From assembly GCA_017454675.1 (NCBI GenBank), contig JAFTCN010000039.1, positions 1 through 36,202 on the forward strand: a DNA stretch of 36,202 nt. The letters are read 5' to 3'. Position numbers and translations under genes: made by a program. Origin of the DNA: Clostridia bacterium (GTDB taxonomy: Bacteria; Bacillota; Clostridia; Oscillospirales; CAG-272). Position 1 is the first letter of the stretch; every line of letters begins with the position of its first letter. The notes beneath the pieces were generated by a model that made no database searches, was not told where the DNA came from, and worked only from the letters and a program-made list of their open reading frames with translations. Shown here in pieces: positions 7,735 to 15,909 of the stretch.

Positions 7735-9597
7735 ATGAAAAGGACCGCCGAAAGGTTTTCGGAGAAAAAATACGACCTCGTTGTAGTCGGAGGGGGAATG
7801 GCGGGGCTCTGCGCCGCGATAGAGGCCGCCAGGGCAGGAGTGAACGTTTGCCTCATACACGCACGCCCCGTGCTCGGAGGGAACGCGTCGAGCGAGATAA
7901 GAGTGCACATCTCAGGAGCCGACCAGAGCCTCAGGCAGCCCGATTTCGCCGAGAGCGGACTCGTATACGAACTCATGCTCGAAAACAAGGCGCGAAACCC
8001 CCAGTTCAGCTATTCGGTCTGGGACATGATCCTCTTTGAGGCGGCAAAGAAAGAGAAGAACCTCACCCTTATGCTCAACACCGTCATGTACGACTGCGAG
8101 ACCGACGGTGACCGCATTACTTCGGTGCTCTGCGTGCAGGAGACGACGGAGATGCGATACAGGATATCCGGAAAGCTTTTCGTCGACGCCACCGGCAACG
8201 GCACGCTCGGCTACTACGCCGGAGCCGAATACAGGCAGGGGAGCGAGTCGGCCGCCGAGACCGGCGAGATCGACGCTCCGGAGAAGGGCAACAATGAGCG
8301 CATGGGCAACACCATAATGTTCAGGGCGCGCAACATGGGACATCCGGTCCCCTTCACGCCTCCTTCGTTCGCGAAGAAATACACAGAGCACGACCTCCGC
8401 TACCGCATGCACAGCGCAACGATGAAAATAGATTTCTCGGCCTCGAAGGATCCGAAGGAGAACGAGCGGACCGGAGGTATATCCGCGCGCGGTATCGATT
8501 ACGGATACTTCTGGATCGAACTCATGGGAGAGGGCGACGACATAATCACCGAATACGAGGAGATCCGCGACGACCTCGTCGCGGCGCTCTACGGCATCTG
8601 GGATCACATCAAGAACGGCGGCGACCACGGAGCCGAAAACTACGCGCTCGAATGGGTCGGCATGCTGCCCGGCACACGCGAGTCGCGCAGACTCATCGGC
8701 GACTACGTCCTCGACGAGACCGATATTCTCGCGAACCGCAGATTCGACGACGCCGTCGCGTACGGCGGATGGTGCGTCGATCTCCACTGCCCGCACGGCC
8801 TGCTCGATACCGATGTGCTGCCGTCGGGCGACTGCCGCTATTTCGACGGCGTCTATTCGATCCCCTACAGGTGCTACTACTCAAAGAACATAGACAACCT
8901 CTTCCTCGCCGGCCGCGACATCAGCGCGACTAAGATGGCATTCTGCTCGACGAGGATCCTCGGCTGCTGCGCCGTCGGCGGCCAGGCGGTCGGAGACGCC
9001 GCCGCACTCTGCCTGAGATACGGTGTCGATCCCCGCGGTCTCGCTCCTCATATCGGCGAGCTGCAGCAGATGCTGCTGAAGAACGACGCCTACCTGCCCG
9101 ACATCAAAAACACCGATCCTCTCGACCTCATACGCGGCGCCGAGGTAACGGCAAGCTCGTGGAAGCCTGGCTGCGAACCCGGAAAGGTCGCCGACGGAAC
9201 GTCGCGCAAACTGGGCGGCGAGAGCCACCGCTGGGAGTCGGACGGAATACGCGCGGGCGGAGAGACGCTCAGAGCCGGCTTCGGGAGGACTGTCTGCCTG
9301 TCCGAGGTGAGAGTCACGTTCATGACAGACTTTTCGCATCCGGTCAGGGTCACCATGGCACCGAACCGCCAGAAACAGCAGCTTCCGGGAGTGCATCCCG
9401 AGATCGTGAAGGATTACGACGTGATCTTCGAGAAGGACGGAAAGGCCGTCCGCACGCTCGAAGTCCGCGGAAACTGCCGGAGACACCGCGTCCACGATGC
9501 CTGCGGGGCAGAATGCGACGCCGTTGTGCTCCGGGTGCTCTCGACTCACGGGGCGCCCGACGCCGCTGTATACGAGCTCCGCGCGTACGAAAAGTGA
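7735..9597 (+). CDS. FAD-dependent oxidoreductase (FAD_oxidored, PF12831 type) with C-terminal beta domain
   Basis: A 620-residue flavoprotein. The N-terminal Rossmann loop VVVGGGMAG (about 16-24) binds the ADP part of FAD, and it continues into an LGGNASSEIR segment typical of the FAD_oxidored group. A second FAD contact is NLFLAGRDISATKMAFCS near residue 400. Residues after about 460 (VTASSWKPG, then a beta-rich stretch) look like a discoidin/galactose-binding-like sandwich. Proteins of this group often occur with polysaccharide-use genes, but the substrate is unknown. There is no signal peptide, so it is probably cytosolic. It is a single-gene unit with its own promoter, an AGGAAAGGAAG ribosome site and a bidirectional terminator downstream. 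It could be a dehydrogenase of a sugar or cyclitol, which is inference only. Confidence 0.82.
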   Translation: MKRTAERFSEKKYDLVVVGGGMAGLCAAIEAARAGVNVCLIHARPVLGGNASSEIRVHISGADQSLRQPDFAESGLVYELMLENKARNPQFSYSVWDMILFEAAKKEKNLTLMLNTVMYDCETDGDRITSVLCVQETTEMRYRISGKLFVDATGNGTLGYYAGAEYRQGSESAAETGEIDAPEKGNNERMGNTIMFRARNMGHPVPFTPPSFAKKYTEHDLRYRMHSATMKIDFSASKDPKENERTGGISARGIDYGYFWIELMGEGDDIITEYEEIRDDLVAALYGIWDHIKNGGDHGAENYALEWVGMLPGTRESRRLIGDYVLDETDILANRRFDDAVAYGGWCVDLHCPHGLLDTDVLPSGDCRYFDGVYSIPYRCYYSKNIDNLFLAGRDISATKMAFCSTRILGCCAVGGQAVGDAAALCLRYGVDPRGLAPHIGELQQMLLKNDAYLPDIKNTDPLDLIRGAEVTASSWKPGCEPGKVADGTSRKLGGESHRWESDGIRAGGETLRAGFGRTVCLSEVRVTFMTDFSHPVRVTMAPNRQKQQLPGVHPEIVKDYDVIFEKDGKAVRTLEVRGNCRRHRVHDACGAECDAVVLRVLSTHGAPDAAVYELRAYEK

Positions 9598-9654
9598 CCG
9601 CGCCCGGCAGAGCAGAAGCGGCCGCAAAGAAAAAACTTCAGATTTACCGAAGAA

Positions 9655-9705
9655 ATTAATAAAAAACAGCCCCTGTCCGGCTTGCCTGCCGGCAGGGGCT
9701 GTTTT
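9655..9705. terminator. Bidirectional terminator between the oxidoreductase and nagA
   Basis: Arms CAGCCCCTG (9667-9675) and CAGGGGCTG (9693-9701) extend inward with CCGG/CCGG. TTTTC follows on the plus side and TTTTTTATTAATTT on the minus side. It serves two convergent genes. Confidence 0.9.
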
Positions 9706-9717
9706 CGCTGCGGGCCG

Positions 9718-10884
9718 TCATACCGACCTGCGTCCCTCCGTGAAAACGGCGCAAACGCGGAGACCGGGATCCACGACGGTGATGTCCGCGAGTTTCCCCG
9801 AAGCAAGGACACCGGCGTCGAGGCCGATGAGCTCCGCCGGGTTCTTCGACATCATGACCGACGCGTCGGACGGAGAGAAGCCGCATTCGCCCACCGCGAA
9901 CGCGAATATCCTGTCCGACAGGGCGACCGATCCCGCGAACGCCTCGCGGCTCCGGAGTTTGCACACTCCGTCCTCCACGATGAAAGGTACGCCGCTCATC
10001 TCGCCCTCCCTGATATCCGTCCCGGCGATGTCGAGGCAGTCGCTGACGAGGATCACGCGGTCGCGTCCCTTGATCTTCACCGTCATCTTCACGAGTTCGG
10101 CCGGCAGGTGTTTGCCGTCGCCGATGAGTTCGGCGTAAAGGGAGTCGATGATGAAGGCGGACTCGATGACCCCGGGAGAGCGGAAGCCGCCGTGTCTCGT
10201 CACCGTCGAGGTGCAAGAATAAAGATGCGTCACGAGCCGGCATCCGGACGCGACGGCCCGCTCCATGTCGCCGAGGACGGCGTCGGTGTGTCCAGCGGAA
10301 GCGAGGATCCCGCGGGACCGGAGGAAGGAACAGAAGCTTCCGTCACTGTCCTTTTCGGGGGCGTATGTCCATCTTGCTATGTCGCCCGGGAAAGCGTCCG
10401 CGAGCGAAACATAGTCGGACGGTACGGGGGGAGTGAGAAAATCGGTCGACTGCGCGCCGCTTTGCTTCTCCGAGAGATACGGACCTTCGAGATGCACTCC
10501 GGGGATCCTCGGTCCTCCCCCTCCTCCTCCGATGAGCTCTTTCTTCGCCGTCGATACGGCGGCCGTCGCGGCCCGCATCGCGGGGAATGGGGCAGCCGAA
10601 ACGGTCGGGAGGACAGTCGTCGCGCCGTGCCGCAGATGTACGGCGCAGCCGGCGGCTATCTCCCGCGGGTCGGAGGTGAGGAAGGGGTGTCCTCCCGCGC
10701 CGTGCGTGTGCAGCTCGACGAACCCGGGCAGCACGTATGACTCTCCGAAATCGTATACGGGGATGTTCTCCCCGGGAGGAGCGGCGGAGAACGACAGGAT
10801 CCTGCCGCCTCCGACGGTAAGGAACCCCGGCCTTTCGCAGTCAGGGAATACCGTCCTGTCCGACCTTATCGCGAATCTGCTCAT
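9718..10884 (-). CDS. nagA: N-acetylglucosamine-6-phosphate deacetylase
   Basis: A 388-residue amidohydrolase-superfamily enzyme that removes acetate from GlcNAc-6-P to give glucosamine-6-P in the cytosol. The metal-site motifs HTH (59-61), HLEGPY, AGHTDA and the catalytic Asp in VSDCLDIAGT are present. The usual THLFNAM block reads THLYSCTS, which marks a divergent subgroup. A related acyl-amino-sugar phosphate cannot be excluded as substrate. The ATG at 10884 overlaps the nagB stop as ATGA, so the two are translationally coupled. The frame is open far upstream, but that stretch lies inside nagB and is not coding in this frame. The product feeds the adjacent NagB. A strong terminator follows. 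Confidence 0.88.
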   Translation of the reverse strand: MSRFAIRSDRTVFPDCERPGFLTVGGGRILSFSAAPPGENIPVYDFGESYVLPGFVELHTHGAGGHPFLTSDPREIAAGCAVHLRHGATTVLPTVSAAPFPAMRAATAAVSTAKKELIGGGGGGPRIPGVHLEGPYLSEKQSGAQSTDFLTPPVPSDYVSLADAFPGDIARWTYAPEKDSDGSFCSFLRSRGILASAGHTDAVLGDMERAVASGCRLVTHLYSCTSTVTRHGGFRSPGVIESAFIIDSLYAELIGDGKHLPAELVKMTVKIKGRDRVILVSDCLDIAGTDIREGEMSGVPFIVEDGVCKLRSREAFAGSVALSDRIFAFAVGECGFSPSDASVMMSKNPAELIGLDAGVLASGKLADITVVDPGLRVCAVFTEGRRSV

Positions 10885-11687
10885 TTGTGCTTTCCGGTTA
10901 TTGATTCGGGAAGGAGAGAGGCGCTGTCGGGGTCGAGATACATCTTCGCCAGCCTGCGGGTCCGGAGTATAGTGGCGGGGCAGTGCTCGCCTATGTCGGA
11001 TGTGAGAGTGTCGAGCACCGCGGCGGCCTTTGTCTTCGCCGGAACGACGCAGAAGAGGTACGGGGCGGATACGAGCGCCGGGACGGTGAGCGTCAGCGCG
11101 TGAGTCGGGACCTCGGAGATGTCGGAGAAGCAGCCGTCGTTCACCTGCTGCATGCGGCAGACGGGGTCGAGCGGGACCGGTTTTACCGTCGCGGTGTCGT
11201 AGAAATCGGCCACCGGCGGGTCGTTGAAGGCTATGTGGCCGTTCTCGCCGATCCCCATCACAACGATGTCCGCGGGGTGTTCGGCGAGCAGCTTCGAGTA
11301 TCTCTCTGCCTCGGCGTAGGGATCCTTCGCCGACGGGTCTATAAGGTTGACGCTCTTGAATCCCACGAGTCCGAACAGGTGTTCGGTGAGGAAGTTGCCG
11401 AACCCCTGGGGGGCGTCGGGAGAGAGTCCGATATATTCGTCCATGTGAAAGGCGTTGATGCGCCCCCACTCGAGCTCGCGGCGGGCCAGCGAGGCGAGAA
11501 CATCGTTCTGAGACGGCGCCGCGGCGAAGATGATGTTGATCTCCTCCTTCGTGCGGAGCAGCATGTCGATGCAGAGGACGATGTCGCCTGCGGCAGCCCT
11601 GCCCATCCTCCTGCGGTTCTCGTATATCTTTACGAGCAGTTTGTCCTTGCGGAAATCATATGTTGCCTTGGGTCTGTCGGATATCAT
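10881..11687 (-). CDS. nagB: Glucosamine-6-phosphate deaminase-like protein
   Basis: A 268-residue protein of the NagB/RpiA/6-phosphogluconolactonase fold. The expected reaction is glucosamine-6-P to fructose-6-P plus ammonia. Signature blocks are FHMDEYIGL (D83) and GIGENGHIAFNDPP, with the ring-opening His at 151. The classical motif ends F-N-E but here it is F-N-D (D156), and the end reads PATILRTRR, so this is a side branch of the family and the exact substrate is less certain. The ribosome site AAGGAG lies 9 bases upstream of the start. The next gene, nagA, overlaps its stop. The gene follows the TIM-barrel gene after 111 bp with no obvious terminator or promoter between, so the four minus-strand genes may form one transcript. 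Confidence 0.82.
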   Translation of the reverse strand: MISDRPKATYDFRKDKLLVKIYENRRRMGRAAAGDIVLCIDMLLRTKEEINIIFAAAPSQNDVLASLARRELEWGRINAFHMDEYIGLSPDAPQGFGNFLTEHLFGLVGFKSVNLIDPSAKDPYAEAERYSKLLAEHPADIVVMGIGENGHIAFNDPPVADFYDTATVKPVPLDPVCRMQQVNDGCFSDISEVPTHALTLTVPALVSAPYLFCVVPAKTKAAAVLDTLTSDIGEHCPATILRTRRLAKMYLDPDSASLLPESITGKHK

Positions 11688-11798
11688 ACCGGCGGTCTCC
11701 TTCTTATTGTTTATATGTCTGATAATGCATTACACGCGGCGTATTCCGCGGTGCCGGCGCGGCGTCATGCCGGACGGAACATCCGGATGAGAGGCGCT

Positions 11799-12695
11799 TT
11801 ATTTGCTGCCGGCGGCGCAGGCGTCTATCATATCCCCGAGCTTTTTCATGCGCCCGTACAGCATGGATATGATCTTTTCGTAGGGGATCCCGTTGTAGAA
11901 TCTCACGGTTCCGTCGGAGAATTCTCCGTCTCCGCGGCGTACCGCCTCCATGCCGCGCATGCTCTGTGCGATCTGCTCTGCCGTCATGCCGGGGTATTCC
12001 TCGCCGTAGGGCGCGACGAGTTCGGCGCAGATCTTCTCCCTGCCCGAGGGAGTCGCGGCAAGCGCCTTCGCGACGGAGTCCCAGTCGATGCGGCCGTCGA
12101 AAGGCAGCATGTGAAGGTCGGTCGAGCCGTCGTTGTCGTGCAGGTGCGTCGCGGCCAGCCGTCCTCCGTAATCCGCGAGGAAATCTTCTACCGGAGTGAA
12201 GCAGTTGCGGTGTCCGCTGTCGAAGCAGTAGCGGAAGGGGTCTCCGAAGCGGTCGAGCACATCGCGAAGCGGCTTTGCGTGGGCCGAATTCTCGACTGCC
12301 ACGGTAAATCCGCACTTCCTCGCGGTGTTCCATATCTTTTCGTATCTGCGCAGTCCATCCGACGGGTCGTCAGGCGGGAGGGGAAGGCGCTTCCATGTGA
12401 CATGCGCGATGCCCGTCTTAACCCCCGCGGCGGCGGCCTGCTCTATCTCGGAGCAGTACCGTCCGCAGATCGCCTCGCCCTCTTCGCCCGGAAACCAGAT
12501 GAGGGAGGTATCGGAGCAGGTCAGATGGACGTTGTCGAACGGGATGCCGACGCGCCTGCAGAGCTCGGGGGTCGCGCCCCTGCCCGTGAACATCGAGCGT
12601 GAGAGGCAGACGAAGTCGAATCCCGCCTCCTTTATGACGCGCAGCCTTTCCTCCGCCGTGCCGGGCCCTTTTACAACATAAGTTCCTATCTTCAT
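11799..12695 (-). CDS. Sugar phosphate isomerase/epimerase-like TIM-barrel protein
   Basis: A 298-residue protein of the AP_endonuc_2/xylose-isomerase-like TIM-barrel family. Metal-ligand-like residues appear in the expected order: VAVENSAH (Glu), CFDSGH (Asp, His), THLHDNDGSTDLH (His, Asp, His) and ICAELV (Glu near the end). Family members (IolE, IolI and tagatose/psicose-3-epimerase-like enzymes) isomerise or epimerise keto-sugars or inosose using Mn or Zn. The real substrate cannot be read from the sequence. The ATG at 12695 overlaps the stop of the SGNH gene as ATGA, with GAGG 5 bases upstream. The frame is open further up, but there it runs through the SGNH gene. It is upstream of nagB in the same direction. 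Confidence 0.83.
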   Translation of the reverse strand: MKIGTYVVKGPGTAEERLRVIKEAGFDFVCLSRSMFTGRGATPELCRRVGIPFDNVHLTCSDTSLIWFPGEEGEAICGRYCSEIEQAAAAGVKTGIAHVTWKRLPLPPDDPSDGLRRYEKIWNTARKCGFTVAVENSAHAKPLRDVLDRFGDPFRYCFDSGHRNCFTPVEDFLADYGGRLAATHLHDNDGSTDLHMLPFDGRIDWDSVAKALAATPSGREKICAELVAPYGEEYPGMTAEQIAQSMRGMEAVRRGDGEFSDGTVRFYNGIPYEKIISMLYGRMKKLGDMIDACAAGSK

Positions 12696-13753
12696 TTCCA
12701 CCTCGCGACATACTTGTCCACAAGTTTCTGTATGCCTGCGATGTCCGCCGGAGAGTCGAACACCTCGGCGAAGTTGCTGGAGCCGGCCGTGTAGTATTTT
12801 GCCGCATAGCTGTCGAACGGCACGCCGGCTCCGAAAGAAACCTTGCGCAAGCTCAGGGGATCCATACCGACCGCGCTCTTTCCGGTGACCGCGCAATAGC
12901 AGGTGAGCGTCGCGACATACCCGGCGAGCGGATTCGGGTGGTGGCCGTCGGATGACGTCTTGTTTACGAAAGTGTTCTTTTCGTACTTTATCACGGAATC
13001 CGGGATCTTCGCGAGGCCCTTGTATATGTCGAAGCAGACGTGGCCCCAGTCGGCGATGATCACTCCCATGTCGCGGAGCTCGCCGAGCTTGCCTGTGACT
13101 TTCGTGTGTCCGGACGAATAGCTGTATGTGTGGCACATGTAGACGAATTTTGTGTCGGGGCGGGGAAAGCGCTTCATCACGTTTTCGACATCGCGTACGA
13201 AATTCGCGTTGTTGTCGCCCGATTCGGATATGAACACGACGTCGAACGACGAAAGATCGAGTCCCGACAGCAGGTCGCCGCCGATTCCGACGTCGCAGCC
13301 CTTCGTACGGCAGCCGGCCTCGGTGTAGTCGTAGAGGTGATGCCCGCCGTAGGTGCAGTCGATGACCTCGGTGTCGTCGCCGTTCTCGCGGCAGATGCGG
13401 TAGAACCAGCCGGTGTCGCGCCCGCGGTATCCGCCCTTGGACACGACGCCTCCGAAGTATATCATCGAGTTGCCGATGAAGATGACGCGCCTGCCGTCAA
13501 GGGAGTACGTTCCGTCGTCCGACGGAGCAGTCGTTTCATCCGCCGCAGCCGTCGTTTCCTCCTCAGTGACGTTGGCAGAGGGAGCCTCCGCGGTATCTGA
13601 CGTGTCTTCAGTGCTCCCGGTCTCGGGGGGCAGTGCGCCCCGGGCGCAGCCCGCGGCCGGCGCGAGCGCCGCGCACAGGAGCAGCGAGAGCAGGCTCCTC
13701 CCGATGAATGCCGCCCGGGAATTCCCCGCGGCGGAAATCTTTTTTCTTTCCAT
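12692..13753 (-). CDS. SGNH-hydrolase-like lipoprotein
   Basis: A 353-residue exported protein. A hydrophobic signal ending APAAGC puts the lipid-modified Cys at position 36, so it is probably anchored outside the membrane. A Thr/Glu/Asp-rich linker (about 45-82) leads to an SGNH-type domain: block I is FIGNSMIYFGG with Ser96 as nucleophile, and DGHHPNP near the C-terminus supplies the Asp-His pair. Such enzymes remove acyl groups from sugars or peptidoglycan. I took the ATG at 13753 (GGAGG 5 bases upstream, directly followed by the signal peptide), because the ATG 20 codons earlier lies inside the promoter's start region. It is the first gene of a block leading to the TIM barrel, nagB and nagA, which suggests deacylation of an amino sugar (inference). 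Confidence 0.8.
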   Translation of the reverse strand: MERKKISAAGNSRAAFIGRSLLSLLLCAALAPAAGCARGALPPETGSTEDTSDTAEAPSANVTEEETTAAADETTAPSDDGTYSLDGRRVIFIGNSMIYFGGVVSKGGYRGRDTGWFYRICRENGDDTEVIDCTYGGHHLYDYTEAGCRTKGCDVGIGGDLLSGLDLSSFDVVFISESGDNNANFVRDVENVMKRFPRPDTKFVYMCHTYSYSSGHTKVTGKLGELRDMGVIIADWGHVCFDIYKGLAKIPDSVIKYEKNTFVNKTSSDGHHPNPLAGYVATLTCYCAVTGKSAVGMDPLSLRKVSFGAGVPFDSYAAKYYTAGSSNFAEVFDSPADIAGIQKLVDKYVARWK

Positions 13754-13821
13754 TCGGCCTCCGTATCGGATCTGCGCCCGCCGTCCGGCGGCAGCCGGGA
13801 GGCGAGAGCGCATTTTTGTAT

Positions 13822-13850
13822 ATTATAAAACAAAATCATCCGAAATGCAA
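13822..13850 (-). promoter_or_regulatory. Sigma-A promoter of the SGNH-nagBA block
   Basis: Minus strand TTGCAT (13850-13845), 17-bp spacer and exact TATAAT (13827-13822). The leader to the start at 13753 is about 62 nt. It is 43 bp away from the plus-strand promoter of the GpsA-like gene, giving a compact divergent promoter pair. Confidence 0.78.
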
Positions 13851-13892
13851 GACAAACGGATGAACGGAGGGGCGGCGATGTCCGAAAAAGAG

Positions 13893-13921
13893 TTTACAAA
13901 AGCCCGGTTATGAGGTATAAT
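13893..13921 (+). promoter_or_regulatory. Sigma-A promoter of the GpsA-like gene
   Basis: TTTACA (13893-13898), 17-bp spacer and exact TATAAT (13916-13921), followed by a leader of about 32 nt containing AAAGGAGAT. Confidence 0.82.
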
Positions 13922-13959
13922 TATCAGGTAAATCCACTCTCAAAGGAGATATTTTTATA

Positions 13960-15036
13960 ATGAAACTCGGCAAAAGCGGAAAAGCTCCGGTGATCACCGT
14001 CATCGGCTGCGGAATGATGGGAAGCGCCATCACCTGGCCGGCGGCTGAAAACGGCTGCCGCATCAGACTCGTGGGCTCACCCCTTGACGGCGCTATCATC
14101 GCCCACGCGAAAAAAACGGGCGAGCATCTCACGCTGAAGCGCCCATTCCCGGAAGGCGGGAAAAATTACGAATACTACACCGTTGACGAATTCGACAGGG
14201 CGGTCCCCGGTACCGACCTCTTCATATGCGGCGTCAGCAGCTTCGGGCTCGACTGGTTCATCGGAGAGATGATCCCGAGACTTCCCGACGGCATTCCGGT
14301 GCTCTCGATCACCAAGGGCATGCTGCACACCGGCGGCGGAGCGATGATCTCATATCCCGAGAAGATGGAGGAGACTGCGGCGAAGCTCGGCAAAAAGATC
14401 GATTTCTGTGCCGTCGGCGGCCCCTGCACCTCGTACGAGCTGGCCGACCGCGACCCCAGCTGCGTCACTTTCTGCGGACGCAAGCCGGAGCTGCTCAAAG
14501 CGATCCGCGCGCTCTTTGAGTCAGACTACTATTTCGTCAGCCTTTCGACCGACGTCCGCGGCGTCGAGTGCGCCGTCGCGCTGAAGAACGCCTACGCTCT
14601 CGGCATCTCGCTCGCCATCGGCATGTCCTACAGGCGCGAGGGCAGGGAATTCGAGCACTACAACTCCCAGGCCGCCCTCTTCGGACAGGCGGTGAAGGAG
14701 ATGCGCCGGCTGCTCGCCTTCTGCGAAGGCGGAGAGGACAACATAACCCTCGGAGCCGGCGACCTTTACGTCACCGTCTTCGGCGGGCGCACCAGAAAGC
14801 TCGGCATACTCCTGGGAGAGGGGAAGAGCTTCGAAGAGGCAAAGAAGATACTCGCGGGAGTGACGCTCGAGTCGACCGTCATAGCTGCCCGCACCGCCGA
14901 GGCGGTGTGCGCTCTCGAGGAGGCGGGGAGGGCCGATCCCTCCGATTTCCCGATGCTCCACCATATCGGAAGGCTGCTCGCGGGAGAGACCGGCATCGAC
15001 GTGCCGTGGACCGCGTTCGAGTCTGAGAGTTTCTGA
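13960..15036 (+). CDS. Glycerol-3-phosphate dehydrogenase family protein (GpsA-like paralogue)
   Basis: A 358-residue NAD(P)-binding protein. The Rossmann loop GCGMMG is at 16-21, and VECAVALKNAYALG carries the conserved catalytic Lys at 209. It differs from classical GpsA, which has a GAWGTALA-type loop, and belongs to a divergent subgroup whose members share the MMGSA loop and a TKGM-type segment. The likely reaction is reversible reduction of dihydroxyacetone phosphate to sn-glycerol-3-phosphate in the cytosol, but a related 2-keto or sugar phosphate is possible. The ribosome site AAAGGAGAT lies 9 bases before the ATG. It is a single-gene unit with its own promoter and a terminator. The plsY gene 3.4 kb away would use its product. 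Confidence 0.8.
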   Translation: MKLGKSGKAPVITVIGCGMMGSAITWPAAENGCRIRLVGSPLDGAIIAHAKKTGEHLTLKRPFPEGGKNYEYYTVDEFDRAVPGTDLFICGVSSFGLDWFIGEMIPRLPDGIPVLSITKGMLHTGGGAMISYPEKMEETAAKLGKKIDFCAVGGPCTSYELADRDPSCVTFCGRKPELLKAIRALFESDYYFVSLSTDVRGVECAVALKNAYALGISLAIGMSYRREGREFEHYNSQAALFGQAVKEMRRLLAFCEGGEDNITLGAGDLYVTVFGGRTRKLGILLGEGKSFEEAKKILAGVTLESTVIAARTAEAVCALEEAGRADPSDFPMLHHIGRLLAGETGIDVPWTAFESESF

Positions 15037-15140
15037 CTGACCTCCGGGGGAGCGAACGACTGACTGACTCCGCACACAGTATCACGGCCGTGCTGTACGC
15101 CCGGAAGAGAGCCGCCCGCCGCACATTAAGAACTGACGAA

Positions 15141-15177
15141 AAAGAAAACGCGGCCTTTTACCGCGTTTTCTGTTTTT
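15141..15177. terminator. Bidirectional terminator between the GpsA-like and phosphoribosyltransferase genes
   Basis: Arms GAAAACGCGG (15144-15153) and CCGCGTTTTC (15161-15170) with a 7-base loop. TGTTTTTC follows on the plus side and TTTTTCG on the minus side. It serves two convergent genes. Confidence 0.88.
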
Positions 15178-15186
15178 CGGATCAGG

Positions 15187-15750
15187 TCAGCCGATCGGGT
15201 TGCCTTCGCTGTCGAAAAGCGGGAGCTTTTCGAGGTAGACGAGGTCGTCGCGCGAGGCGGCGTCGCCTTCGGCGAGGATGGTCATCCTGCCGCAGATGAT
15301 GCCTCCGGCGGCTCTTACGAGCTCTTCGATCGCGTGCAGCGATTCGCCCGTCGAGACCACGTCGTCGACGATAAGTATTCTCTTGCCCTTCATCTGTTCG
15401 GCGTCCGCCCTGTCGAGATAGAGCACCTGTTCGCGGGCGGTCGTGATCGAGCGCACCCTGAACTCGAAGACGTCTGTCATATAGAGCTTTGCCGCCTTCC
15501 TCGCGAGGAAGTACTTGCGGTTTCCGTCGAGCCTTGCCATCTCGTGGACCAGCGGGATGCCCTTGGCCTCGGCAGTGATGGCGTAGTCGTACTCGGGCGC
15601 GCGGCGCAGCAGCTCCGCCGCGCAGGCGGTGGTGAGTTCGGGATCGCCGAAGATCACGAAAGCCCCTATCTGGAGTTTTTCGTTGAGCGGGCAGAGCGGG
15701 AGCTCGCGGTCGAGGCCCGCTATCTTCATTTTGTATGTCTTTCTTTCCAT
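15187..15750 (-). CDS. Purine-type phosphoribosyltransferase (Apt-like)
   Basis: A 187-residue type I phosphoribosyltransferase. The PRPP-binding motif ILIVDDVVSTGESLHA covers residues 125-140, and the upstream ITAEAKGIPLVHEMAR segment resembles the adenine/xanthine enzymes. The expected reaction is transfer of phosphoribosyl from PRPP to a purine base (salvage), in the cytosol. Length is normal for Apt or Xpt. The unusual N-terminus (MKIAGLDRELPLCPL) and the sequence around the base pocket do not allow me to decide between adenine, xanthine or a regulatory PRTase. It has its own promoter with a leader of about 33 nt, too short for a purine riboswitch, and shares a terminator with its convergent neighbour. 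Confidence 0.82.
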   Translation of the reverse strand: MERKTYKMKIAGLDRELPLCPLNEKLQIGAFVIFGDPELTTACAAELLRRAPEYDYAITAEAKGIPLVHEMARLDGNRKYFLARKAAKLYMTDVFEFRVRSITTAREQVLYLDRADAEQMKGKRILIVDDVVSTGESLHAIEELVRAAGGIICGRMTILAEGDAASRDDLVYLEKLPLFDSEGNPIG

Positions 15751-15789
15751 TTTTCCGGGTTCTCCTTGATGTCGGGATTTACGGGTATT

Positions 15790-15818
15790 ATTATACTCGC
15801 GGAGGGGAAAAAAGTCAA
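15790..15818 (-). promoter_or_regulatory. Sigma-A promoter of the phosphoribosyltransferase
   Basis: Minus strand TTGACT (15818-15813), 17-bp spacer and exact TATAAT (15795-15790), 40 bp upstream of the start codon. Confidence 0.82.
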
Positions 15819-15909
15819 GGGAGGGGAGATCTTTTGCGCCTGCCGGGAATGTCAGGGCAAATTATATTCGTTTTTTATTCATTTTTTTGTAAAAAACGGA
15901 GAAAAACAC

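Noticed and set aside
10885..11469. Upstream extension of nagA to position 11469
   Set aside because: The extension lies inside nagB, is Arg-rich and featureless, and the ATGA junction with a good family start at 10884 is better.
10983..12602. A 539-codon plus-strand frame opposite nagB and the TIM-barrel gene
   Set aside because: The minus-strand genes carry clear family motifs and overlapping ATGA junctions. The plus frame has none.
12696..13136. Upstream extension of the TIM-barrel gene to 13136
   Set aside because: That stretch is the coding sequence of the SGNH lipoprotein in another frame. The family start is at 12695.
15751..15790. Purine riboswitch before the phosphoribosyltransferase
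   Set aside because: The leader is about 33 nt, too short for the aptamer.
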